Source: Sva-07 sp041685755
GTDB taxonomy: Bacteria; Actinomycetota; Acidimicrobiia; Acidimicrobiales; Ilumatobacteraceae
Reading direction: 5' to 3'
Assembly: GCA_041685755.1 (NCBI GenBank)
Contig: JAWLFC010000031.1
Location: 1 to 29,577, forward strand
Length of the DNA: 29,577 nt
Shown piece after piece: positions 22,276 through 29,577 of this stretch. The notes beneath the pieces were generated by a model. The model searched no databases, was not told the DNA's origin, and was given only the letters and a program-made list of their open reading frames with translations. The position numbers and the translations under genes were made by a program. The first letter of the stretch is position 1. The number at the start of each line of letters is the position of its first letter.

Positions 22276-24620
22276 TCAGAGGAAGATCAGATCGACACCG
22301 GTGCCGCGGAGGAACGTGTCACCGGGAGCGACTTCGGTGCCGTCGACCGACGCGGACACGAACGTCCCCTCGGTCGTGCCCAGCAGGCTGTTCTCGGTGA
22401 ACCCGGCAGCCTCCAGGGTCTCGAGCGCCTGCGGATAGGTCTGCCCGGTCAGGTCGGGGAACGCCACGAGATCGGGGCCCTTCGAGATTCGCACCGTCAC
22501 GGTGCCTCCACGGTCGACCGGGGTGGTCGGCGGCGGATCCTGACTCACGACCCGGCCGACCTCGATCGTGGAGCTGAACTCGTCCTCGCCCCGGGCGATC
22601 TCCAGTTGCAGGGCGTCGAGGGCAGCGGTCGCCTCCTCCACGGTGAGGTTCCCGAGATCCGGCGCCGGTCGGGGCTCGGGCCCCTGCGAGACGACCGCCT
22701 CGATCACCGTGCCGGGCAACACCTGGGCCCCGGCGACCAGCGATGCATTGCCCTCGACCTGCCACGAGATGATCGACCCGGCGGGCACGTCCTCGGAGAA
22801 CTCCGAGCCCGCCTCGACGAGCGACAGACCGAGTTCGTCGAGCCGGGCCTGGGCCTCGGTCAGGGGCTCCCCGGCGAGTTCGGGGATCGTGCGCAGTTCG
22901 GGGCCGTCGCTCACGTAGATGACGAACGTGTCGCCCTCGTCGAGCATCTCCCCCGCCGGCGGGACCGTACGCACGACGTGGTCGACCTCGGGAACCTCGT
23001 CGCTGCGTTCGCGGTTGGTCTCGATGACCCAGCCGTTGCCGGCCACCTCGTTGAGGGCGACGGCTTCGTCGACACCGACCAGATCGGGCACCTCGAACGA
23101 CTTGGTGCGCAGGAGCAGGAAACCGGCGATGCTGAGTGCCACCAGCCCGGCGACGACGAGCGTGCCGATGGCGATGTAGCGGCCCCACGGGCGCGAGTCG
23201 CGTTCGGCGTCGTAGATGCCGGCCGCGCCGGGCTCGACGGTGTCGAGCTGCGTGGTGGCCGCCATCGCAGGGGTCGTCGCCATGACGTCGGTCGTCACCG
23301 CGGCCCCGTCGTCGTCACCGGCGCCGGCGTGATCATCGGCCCCGTCATCGCCTCGCGCGACCTCGACGGCACCGGTCGGCGAATCCGCGAGATCGGCGAC
23401 CACGACCAGTGGCTCGTCGACGTGGGGATCGTCGGCGGCGGGAGCCGGCAGCTCCTCGACGGGCGGCTCCTCCTCGACGGGCGGCTCCTCCTCGACNNNN
23501 NNNNNNNNNNNNNNNNNNNNNNNNNNNNNNNNNNNNNNNNNNNNNNNNNNNNNNNNNNNNNNNNNNNNNNNNNNNNNNNNNNNNNNNNNNNNNNNNGCTC
23601 CTCGACCGGCGGCTCCTCCTCGACCGGCGGCAGCTCCTCGACCGGCGGCAGCTCCTCGACCGGCGGCTCCTCGACCAGCGCGTCCAGATTCGCCCGGCGC
23701 TGCAGCAGCGACGTGGCGAACAGGCTCGACGCCAGGATCGGGATCGGTTCGGGCCGCGGGAGGGTCTCCGCGGCCTGCACGAGCGCATCACCGAACTCGG
23801 CGGCGGTCCAGCGGTCCTCCGGCTCCGGGCGACCCGCCCGCTCGAGCACGGCAGCGAGCGAGCCCATGTCGGCGGTGACCGGCATCAGCTTGCCGACGCG
23901 TGCCGCCAGGGTCGAGACCGTCGACTCGCCGGCGAAGGGAACGCTGCCGGTGATCGCCTCGATCAGGCACAGCGACAGGGCGTACACGTCGGTCTTCTCG
24001 TCGACCTCGAGACTCAAGGCCTGCTCGGGGGACGCATAGCGGGCGACGTGTGTCGCGACCGTCGCCGGCTCCTTCCACGCCTCGGCACCGAACAGCTCGG
24101 CCATGGCGAAATCGACCACCCGCAGTCGCGAGTCGGCGCCGAACACGAGCTTGGAGGGTGTCAGCTCGGTGTGGACCATGCCGGCGCGGTGGCCGGCGTC
24201 GAGTGCCCGACACGCTTCGAGGCCCACGACGAGCGCCTGCGACGGCTGCAGGAGACGCCCGCGGTCGAACAGATCGCGCAAGCTGCCGCCGCCGAGGTAC
24301 TCGACCACCCAGAACACCGTCGGTTCACCTTCGAAGCGCGTCTGGCCCCAGCCGAGCACGCGAGCGATGTTGGGGTGTGCCAGTGCCATCGCCGCGTCGA
24401 CGCGGCGGCGGAAGTCGTCCCGGAACGACGCGTGCAGGGCGAGTTCGGGCCGGACGACCTTGAGCGTGACGGGGATGTCGTCGCGAGTATCGGTCGCCTC
24501 GGTGATGACGGTGGTGGCGCCGGACGCGACGACGTGCTCGATGCGGTAACGCCCGGCGACCACGAGACCTTCGAGAGGTTCGGTTGCCGGGTCGGCGCCG
24601 TCCGCGATGTCGTCGTTCAC
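22276..24620 (-). CDS. PASTA-domain Ser/Thr protein kinase homologue, predicted pseudokinase (interrupted by an assembly gap)
   Basis: This is one gene, drawn across a 100-N gap that puts its two halves out of frame. Residues 1-290 are a PknB-like kinase fold. Lys54 (VTLKVV) and Asp170 (VVDFA) are kept, as are the SPEQ and DVYALSLCLIEAITG segments. The Gly-rich loop is degenerate (VASGATTVITEATD), the aC glutamate position aligns with Arg73, HRD is HTE (150-152), and the catalytic-loop Lys and Asn are Thr154 and Lys157. Activity is therefore doubtful. A PPVEE repeat linker leads into the gap. After it come a linker, a membrane helix (RYIAIGTLVVAGLVALSIAGFLLL, about 23110-23178), then four extracellular PASTA domains, which bind muropeptides or lipid II. 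It starts with GTG 9 nt after TAGCGT. Confidence 0.85.
23444..23676 (-). repeat. 18-nt tandem repeat encoding PPVEE(E/L), collapsed around the gap
   Basis: On both sides of the gap the plus strand repeats [CG]GGCGG followed by CTCCTCCTCGAC or CAGCTCCTCGAC. On the minus strand it encodes PPVEEE or PPVEEL in the juxtamembrane linker. Units left of the gap carry GGGCGG and those on the right CGGCGG, so two sub-families exist. The acidic/proline repeat is probably an extended cytoplasmic spacer. Confidence 0.85.
23497..23596. other. Assembly gap of 100 N
   Basis: Exactly 100 N, a conventional placeholder length. The frames of the flanking halves of the PASTA gene differ by 2, so the true gap must be 2 modulo 3 in length. 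Continuing the 18-nt repeat across the junction needs 8 + 18n bases (or 5 + 18n with the 15-nt variant unit), both of which are 2 modulo 3. The gap is thus a repeat collapse and not evidence of a broken gene. Confidence 0.95.
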
Positions 24621-24676
24621 AGCCTCACAACGCTACCGCCTGAGCAAGTTGCGCCGGTGGCAGGCATCATGGTGGG

Positions 24677-25249
24677 GTGAGCGAGAACGAGGAGATCGCC
24701 GTCGCGGACGTGCCGACCGACGACGCCGACGCGTTGCCGGCGGAGTTCGACGAAGCTGCCCCGAAACGCCGCCGGCTCGACCGCGGCCTGCTGATCGCCA
24801 GCCTCGTCATCGCGTCGGGGCTGATGTTGATCATCTACGGGGTCTTCTCGGCACAGACCGGCGACGACGGCATCGACCGGCCCGAGGCCATCGAGTCGGT
24901 GCAGCCCGTCGAGAACGCCATCCAGGTGCTGCAGCAGGACCAGATCATCGTCGACCTGCAGGCCGGCTACGAGGGCCGTCTCGTCGTCGACGGCATCGAG
25001 CTGCCGACGACGATCATCGGCCAGTCCGACGTCGACCCGAGCGCGCAGGTCGAGCCCGGCCAGCAGATCGACCTGCCCACCACCGCCGTGTTCGACCCCG
25101 GAAACGCCGTGTTGTCGTTCCAACCGGTCGAGGGTGCACTGATCGAGACGTTCACCGAAGGCGAACACGAAGCCACGGTGTTCTACTGGCGGATCGAGGA
25201 CGGTCCGGATCAGGCACGCGCCTACACCTGGACCTTCAACGTCGTCTGA
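24677..25249 (+). CDS. Small single-pass membrane protein, unknown function
   Basis: The 190-residue protein has an acidic N-terminus (1-28), a KRRRLDR basic stop and one membrane helix (about 37-58, LLIASLVIASGLMLIIYGVF). An extracellular domain of about 130 residues follows, rich in beta-type segments (QIIVDLQAGYEGRLVVDGIELPTTII, NAVLSFQPVEGALIETF, EATVFYWRIEDG, ARAYTWTFNVV). The topology is N-in. I do not recognise a family. It starts with GTG 6 nt after CATCAT, a near match to the TANNNT hexamer found before neighbours. It is divergent from the PASTA pseudokinase with a 56-bp gap, so the two may be regulated together, and convergent with ligA. Confidence 0.75.
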   Translation: MSENEEIAVADVPTDDADALPAEFDEAAPKRRRLDRGLLIASLVIASGLMLIIYGVFSAQTGDDGIDRPEAIESVQPVENAIQVLQQDQIIVDLQAGYEGRLVVDGIELPTTIIGQSDVDPSAQVEPGQQIDLPTTAVFDPGNAVLSFQPVEGALIETFTEGEHEATVFYWRIEDGPDQARAYTWTFNVV

Positions 25250-25281
25250 GGTCCGCCCGACGGCGGCGCCGAACCGTCCGG

Positions 25282-27342
25282 TCAACCGGGGAGTTCGCCG
25301 GTGGCGAGCAGGTGCTCGAAGCCGGCCTCGTCGAGGATCGGCACCCCGAGTGATTCGGCCTTGGAGAGCTTGCTGGCACCGGGCGAGTCGCCGACCACGA
25401 GCGCCATCGTCTTCTTGCTGACGCTGCCCGGGCTCTTGCCGCCACGTTCGACGACCGCCGCCGCTGCCTCCTCGCGGCTGTAACCGGCGAGCGTGCCGGT
25501 CACGACCACGGCCTTGCCCTCCAGCGTCTGGGGCGTCGCCGCCCTGGCTGCCGCTGCCGCCTCGGCCGCCGCCGGGTCACCGACGTTGACCCCCGCAGCC
25601 TGCAACCGTTCGATGTAGCTGCGGTTGACGTCCTGGGCGAACCACGACACGATCGTTTCGGCGATCACCTCGCCGACGCCGTCGACGGCGGCGAGCTCCT
25701 CGACCGATTTCGACATGATGGCATCGAGCGTGTGGAACTCGTTGGTCAGCGCCAGCGACGCAGCCGGCCCGAGATGCCGGATGCCGAGCGCGGTGAGCAG
25801 CTTGGGCAACGGACGCTGCTTCGACTTCTCGATCTCGTCGATCAGGTTCTGGGCGCTGGTGGCGCCGACACGGTCGAGCTCGACGAGCTGCTCCACCGTC
25901 AACGAGTAGAGATCGGCGGGATCCCGGACGAGGTCGGCCGAGGTGAGCTTGTGCACCATCTGCTCGCCGAGGCCCTCGATGTCCATCGCCCCGCGTGTCG
26001 CGAAGTAGGCGATCTTCTGGTCACGCTGGGCCGGGCAGTCGGGCGCCACGCATCGCGTGTCGGACTCGCCCTCGGGGCGCACCAGCGGGTTGGCGCACAC
26101 CGGGCAGTGCGTGGGGAACACCCAGGGTTCGGCGCCGGGCGGCCGCAACGACAGCACCGGCCCCACGACTTCGGGGATGACGTCGCCGGCCTTGCGGACC
26201 ACGACGGTGTCGCCGGGACGGACGTCCTTCGCCGCGACCTGGTCCTGGTTGTGCAGCGTGGCCATCGACACCGTCGAGCCCCCGACGAACACCGGCTCGA
26301 GCACGGCGAACGGCGTCGCCCGCCCCGTGCGACCGACCGAGACCATGATGTCGCGCAGCAGTGTCGTGCGTTCCTCCGGTGGGAACTTGAACGCGATCGC
26401 CCACCGTGGTGCTCGCGACGTGAACCCGAGGCGGACACGGTGGGCAGCGTCGTCGACCTTGATCACCACACCGTCGATCTCGTAGTCGAGGTCGTGGCGG
26501 TGTTCCTGCCAGTGGGCGCAGTGGGCGACCACGTCGGCGATGTCGGTGAACGTCTGCAGGTGCTCGTTCACGGGGAAGCCGAGGGCGGTGGCACATCGCA
26601 GCGCGTCGACGTGGCTGGTGAGCTCGGGGCCGCCGACGACCTCGCCGAGCTGGTATCCCCAGAACGACAGGTTCCGACTGGCGGTGACGGCCGGATCCTT
26701 CTGGCGCAGGCTGCCCGCCGCCGAGTTGCGCGGGTTCACGAACGTCTTGTCGCCGGCCTCGGCCGAGCGGGCGTTGAGCTGTTCGAAGGCCGTGCGCGTC
26801 ATGTAGACCTCGCCGCGCATCTCGAACACCGACGGGATCGTCTCGACACCGGGGCCGTGGCGGAGCTCGTCGGGGACGTCGGCGATCGTGGCGACGTTGG
26901 CGGTCACGTCCTCGCCGACGCGTCCGTCGCCCCGGGTTGCCGCCTGCACGAACCGGCCGTCCTCGTAGCGCAGGCTGATCGCGAGACCGTCGAACTTCAA
27001 CTCGCAGACATAGGTCGGCACGTCGCCGTCGAGCCCCTTGACCACACGATCGGCCCACGCCCGGAGTTCGTCGTCGTCCATGGCGTTGTCGAGGCTCATC
27101 ATCGGCACGCGATGGGTGACCGGGTCGAAGGTGGCGCTGGTCGCCCCGCCGACCTGCCGGGTCGGCGAGGTCTCGTCGGCGAGGTCCGGATGGTCCGCCT
27201 CGAGCCGCCGGAGCTCGCGGACCAGCTCGTCGTACTCGGCGTCGCTGATCTCGGGGTCGTCGAGGGTGTGGTACCGCTCGTTGTGGTGGGCGATCTCGGC
27301 GCGCAGCTCGTCGACGCGGATCGCCGCCTCGTCAGGACTCAT
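25282..27342 (-). CDS. ligA: NAD-dependent DNA ligase
   Basis: LigA seals nicks in replication and repair using NAD. The 686-residue protein has every domain in order. The Ia domain (1-70) has YHTLDDPEISDAEYDELVRELRRLE. The adenylation domain has the catalytic Lys116 in CELKFDGLAIS, and RGDGRVGEDVT. The OB fold contains VGRTGRATPFAVLEPV. The four-Cys zinc finger is CPVC...RCVAPDC. The HhH domain includes LPKLLTALGIRHLG, and a C-terminal BRCT domain (about 603-686) contains GKAVVVTGTLAGYSREEA. The ATG at 27342 begins at the family start. A TAGCCT hexamer lies 9 nt upstream and there is no Shine-Dalgarno site. The MetE-like gene lies 54 bp upstream on the same strand. Confidence 0.97.
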   Translation of the reverse strand: MSPDEAAIRVDELRAEIAHHNERYHTLDDPEISDAEYDELVRELRRLEADHPDLADETSPTRQVGGATSATFDPVTHRVPMMSLDNAMDDDELRAWADRVVKGLDGDVPTYVCELKFDGLAISLRYEDGRFVQAATRGDGRVGEDVTANVATIADVPDELRHGPGVETIPSVFEMRGEVYMTRTAFEQLNARSAEAGDKTFVNPRNSAAGSLRQKDPAVTASRNLSFWGYQLGEVVGGPELTSHVDALRCATALGFPVNEHLQTFTDIADVVAHCAHWQEHRHDLDYEIDGVVIKVDDAAHRVRLGFTSRAPRWAIAFKFPPEERTTLLRDIMVSVGRTGRATPFAVLEPVFVGGSTVSMATLHNQDQVAAKDVRPGDTVVVRKAGDVIPEVVGPVLSLRPPGAEPWVFPTHCPVCANPLVRPEGESDTRCVAPDCPAQRDQKIAYFATRGAMDIEGLGEQMVHKLTSADLVRDPADLYSLTVEQLVELDRVGATSAQNLIDEIEKSKQRPLPKLLTALGIRHLGPAASLALTNEFHTLDAIMSKSVEELAAVDGVGEVIAETIVSWFAQDVNRSYIERLQAAGVNVGDPAAAEAAAAARAATPQTLEGKAVVVTGTLAGYSREEAAAAVVERGGKSPGSVSKKTMALVVGDSPGASKLSKAESLGVPILDEAGFEHLLATGELPG

Positions 27343-27396
27343 CGGATGCCGAGGCTACGTCGGGCACGGTGCCGCCGGAGCCCCGGGCAGCGTCGT

Positions 27397-28473
27397 TCAG
27401 GCGCCGAGGGCGAACCGGGTCGCTGCCGACTGGTCCTTGACCCGCCGCCCGACGTCGGCGCTCAACCGGGCGATGCCCCGGGCGACCGACACCGAGTGCG
27501 ACGCCAACCCGCACTGCGGCGACACGAGGCTGCGCCGTCGCAACTGGACGGGATCGCAGCCCCGCTGGACCAGGCCACACCACAGATCGCTGAGTTCACG
27601 CCACGGCCGGTCGGGCCGAGAGGGGATCGGCCCCTCGGTCGGCACGGCACCCCAGGCGACGATGCCGCCGTCGTCGATGAAGCGGGTGAGGTAGCCGGCG
27701 TAGTCGAGCAGGTCGGCCGAGACCGGCAGCGAGACGACACCGGGTCCCGATGCCAGGAGGGTGGCCACGTCGCACGGTCCGCAACAGTGGATCCCGGTCA
27801 GCGTCGAGGTCGGAAGCGCCGCCATGGCGCCCGACATGCGGTCGATCGCCTCGTCGGGCGGGATCGGGAACCCGGGCGACATCAGCTCGGTCAGCCAGGG
27901 CTCGTCGAGGATCACCATCTGTGGGGAGTTGGGCAACGCGGCCGTGACGGCGGCGGACAACTCGATCAACGAGGCCCGCACGCTGGCGCCGGCCAGATCG
28001 AAGGCGACGTCGGCGTCGAGACCCGCCCGCTCGAGGGCGACGCCGAGCGTCACCGGGCCCACGAACTGCCACTTGACGGCGCTGCCGTCGAAGCGGATCT
28101 TGCCGGCGAGGTCGAGGAAGGCCCTGAAGCCGGCGAACCCGTCGCTGTCGAGCAGGGCCGCGGCCGCGACGTCGTCGGTGGCCACTCCCGGCGCGTTCCG
28201 ATCGGCGACCTCGACCGTGCCGTCGGCATCGAGATCGAGCCCCGCCATGCCGGCGATCGCCTGGCCGAGCATCGACTCGCCCCTCGACAGGCGCGGCAAC
28301 GTCGGGATCGTCGCCACGTCGAACTCGGCGATGGCGAAGGCCGCAGCGGCGGCCGGGTCTCGATGAGGAAGGCTGCCACAGCCGACGACGGCACCCTCCG
28401 CGAAGGGCGACGCCGGGGTGATCCTCGTTCGGGGATCGCTCGTGTCGTCAGTGCTCGTGTCGTCACGGTTCAT
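27397..28473 (-). CDS. MetE-core (B12-independent methionine synthase-like) protein
   Basis: The 358-residue protein corresponds only to the C-terminal catalytic half of MetE. It starts the fold with VVGCGSLPHRDPAAA and continues with VKWQFVGPVTLGVAL, VILDEPWL and TGIHCCGPCDVATLL, ending with SPQCGLASHSVSVA. His229, Cys231 and Cys321 are in the places of the MetE zinc ligands. The folate-binding N-terminal half is absent, so it is unlikely to use methyl-tetrahydrofolate as full MetE does; the methyl donor is unknown. A similar gene lies beside ligA in M. tuberculosis (recalled as Rv3015c-Rv3014c), so the pair is conserved. The frame is open 52 codons further upstream, but GGGAGGTGA just before 28473 fixes this ATG. 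Confidence 0.82.
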   Translation of the reverse strand: MNRDDTSTDDTSDPRTRITPASPFAEGAVVGCGSLPHRDPAAAAAFAIAEFDVATIPTLPRLSRGESMLGQAIAGMAGLDLDADGTVEVADRNAPGVATDDVAAAALLDSDGFAGFRAFLDLAGKIRFDGSAVKWQFVGPVTLGVALERAGLDADVAFDLAGASVRASLIELSAAVTAALPNSPQMVILDEPWLTELMSPGFPIPPDEAIDRMSGAMAALPTSTLTGIHCCGPCDVATLLASGPGVVSLPVSADLLDYAGYLTRFIDDGGIVAWGAVPTEGPIPSRPDRPWRELSDLWCGLVQRGCDPVQLRRRSLVSPQCGLASHSVSVARGIARLSADVGRRVKDQSAATRFALGA

Positions 28474-28592
28474 GTGGTCACCTCCCTCGGCTTCGTCCGT
28501 CTGCTGTTGCACCCCGGATGTCGGAACCGGGATCGACTCATCGTTCCACGTGGCCGCAGCGCCGGCCGAATCCTCGGGGGCCGGGCGGGGAC

Positions 28593-28610
28593 TGTTCACG
28601 TCGTGTTCAC
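28593..28610. repeat. TGTTCAC direct repeat, 11-bp period
   Basis: TGTTCAC occurs at 28593-28599 and 28604-28610, one helical turn apart, in the 162-bp divergent gap between the MetE-core gene and the membrane gene. This could be a binding site for a regulator. Nothing else is recognisable in the gap. Confidence 0.3.
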
Positions 28611-28635
28611 ACCGGTTCCACGGCAACATGGTGCG

Positions 28636-29574
28636 ATGGCGACGACTCCCGAGCGACGATCCGAGCCGAGTGCCGATGCTGCGTCGACGTCGCTCCTGGC
28701 GGCGGCGACTCGGGCGATGCCGTGGATCGCCCGAGTGGGTTGGATCGTCGTCGCCGTGGTCGGCGGCTCGGCGGTGCAGTCCGCCGTCGACGGGCGAAGC
28801 ACCGCTGTCGTGTGGACGACGGCGATCGGCGGGTGGACGCTGTGGGCGGTCGTGGCGACGGCGTTGGCGATCCCGTCGGTGCGCTCGCTGACGATCGCTC
28901 GAGTCGGCGTGCCGCTGGCGCTCGTGGCGACGGTGGGCGCCGGGGTCGGCGGGGCGACCGCCGTGGAGTTGATCGGCCTCGGCATCCCGGCCGTGCTCAC
29001 GGTCGGTGCGGTGTCGTCGGCGGAGTTCGGCCGCCAGTTCGTGCAGGCGTCGGCCTACGGCGACGAGGAGCGCTTCCCGCTCCGAATCCCCGTGGCCGCG
29101 GGCACGGCGGCGGTGGTGGCCTGGGTGCTGTGGGCGCCGCTCCTGGTGGTCGGGCCGTTGCTGGTGGCGTCACGGCAGTGGGCGGTCGGAGCCGTGCTGA
29201 GCGTGCTGGCGCTGGCCGGTGTGGTCTTCCTCGGTTCGCGTTGGCACCGCCTGTCGCAGCGCTGGTTCGTGCTGGTGCCCGCCGGCCTCGTGCTGCACGA
29301 TCCGGTCGTGATGGCCGACACACTGCCGCTTCGCACCGGCCAGGTCGCCCAGCTGGCGTTGGCGCCCGCCGACACGCAGGCGGCCGACCTGACCGGCCCG
29401 GCCAGCGGGTACGCCGTCGAGGTGTCGTTGACCGAGTCGGTGACGGCGGTGTTCGCGTTCACTCCCGCCGAGCCCAACGGCCGCGCCGTCCATCTCACGG
29501 CCTTCCTGGCCGCCCCCAGCCGTCCCGGCGCCGTGCTCCATGCCGCCGCCCGTCGCGGCCTCCCCGTCCGCTGA
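28636..29574 (+). CDS. Multi-pass membrane protein with C-terminal soluble domain, unknown function
   Basis: The 312-residue protein begins MATTPERRSEPSADAAS and has about six hydrophobic segments. These are about 33-50 (WIARVGWIVVAVVGGSAV), 58-76, 88-103, 108-125, 153-177 (AAVVAWVLWAPLLVVGPLLV) and 183-200. A C-terminal domain of about 100 residues contains RWFVLVPAGLVLHDPVVMADTLPLR and VEVSLTESVTAVFAFTP, which looks like a PH-like or beta-rich cytoplasmic domain. Similar unannotated actinobacterial membrane proteins exist, but I cannot name a family. The longer open frame upstream crosses ligA and the MetE-core gene on the opposite strand and is not coding. There is no clear ribosome-binding site. 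The gene ends 3 bases before the window does. Confidence 0.75.
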   Translation: MATTPERRSEPSADAASTSLLAAATRAMPWIARVGWIVVAVVGGSAVQSAVDGRSTAVVWTTAIGGWTLWAVVATALAIPSVRSLTIARVGVPLALVATVGAGVGGATAVELIGLGIPAVLTVGAVSSAEFGRQFVQASAYGDEERFPLRIPVAAGTAAVVAWVLWAPLLVVGPLLVASRQWAVGAVLSVLALAGVVFLGSRWHRLSQRWFVLVPAGLVLHDPVVMADTLPLRTGQVAQLALAPADTQAADLTGPASGYAVEVSLTESVTAVFAFTPAEPNGRAVHLTAFLAAPSRPGAVLHAAARRGLPVR

Positions 29575-29577
29575 CCC

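Noticed and set aside
23295..23496. The Ser/Arg/Pro-rich C-terminal tail of the kinase half as read straight through the gap
   Set aside because: The frame shifts because the N run has an arbitrary length. The other frame continues the PPVEE repeat into the membrane helix and PASTA domains.
25250..25281. Possible terminator hairpin between the gene at 24677 and ligA
   Set aside because: Only a 5-bp GACGG/CCGTC pairing and a CGGCGCCG palindrome are present, too weak to report as a terminator in such GC-rich DNA.
25732..29574. A 1280-codon plus-strand open frame covering ligA and the MetE-core gene
   Set aside because: The part before 28636 is antisense to two well-supported genes and has the His/Gly/Asp/Arg-rich look of a shadow frame. 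Only the last 312 codons are taken as a gene.

Overview
The window is very GC-rich, with almost every codon ending in G or C. Its gene content is that of a free-living actinobacterium: an LtbR/NdgR-type IclR regulator divergent from leuCD, a long M. tuberculosis-type LeuA, an F420/Ddn-family protein, a PASTA kinase-like protein, and ligA beside a MetE-like gene. The overall style suggests class Acidimicrobiia (Ilumatobacter-like), but this is inferred from protein style and not from a marker gene. I see no tRNA, rRNA, CRISPR array, prophage or transposase. No stretch longer than 300 bases lacks a gene.

Layout. 1-111 holds the 3' end of an upstream gene. 149-1117 is a two-domain FKBP lipoprotein. 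1151-5611 (minus strand) is an NAD de novo cluster in the order nadA, nadB, a DinB/MOSC fusion, nadC. 5625-5960 is a glyoxalase-fold (VOC) gene that has lost its 5' end. 6029-6451 is an unknown small protein. 6473-9164 is the divergent IclR regulator/leuCD unit, with a compact operator-promoter between the two. 9270-11313 holds a CHAD protein, a Ddn-family protein and a YggT-like membrane protein. 11405-12694 is a DEAD-box helicase. 12752-14626 is leuA, preceded by a Leu-rich leader peptide and a strong attenuator. 14683-16073 holds a sunset-domain protein, a [3Fe-4S] ferredoxin and pyrF. 16179-17738 is serA. 17822-21271 is a four-gene operon (membrane protein, GNAT, MenC/N-succinylamino acid racemase, SCP2) in which every junction is an ATGA overlap. 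21283-22161 is a short-chain dehydrogenase. 22276-24620 is one PASTA kinase-like gene interrupted by a 100-N assembly gap; its catalytic residues are degenerate. 24677-25249 is a small membrane-anchored protein. 25282-28473 holds ligA and a MetE-core protein. 28636-29574 is a multi-pass membrane protein.

How the genes work together. Leucine synthesis is represented twice and appears to be controlled in two ways: an IclR-type operator at leuCD and ribosome-mediated attenuation at leuA. The nadABC genes give the whole aspartate-to-NaMN route. Other genes supply single steps of serine (serA) and pyrimidine (pyrF) synthesis.

The most notable patterns are these. A TANNNT hexamer sits exactly 6 or 7 nt before the start codon of many genes, which suggests widespread leaderless transcription, including separate promoters inside the nad cluster. 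The PASTA protein is a predicted pseudokinase, and the gap in it can be reasoned through from the flanking repeats. A GATTGCAGC hairpin repeat starts exactly at two stop codons. The DinB/MOSC fusion sits inside the nad cluster.
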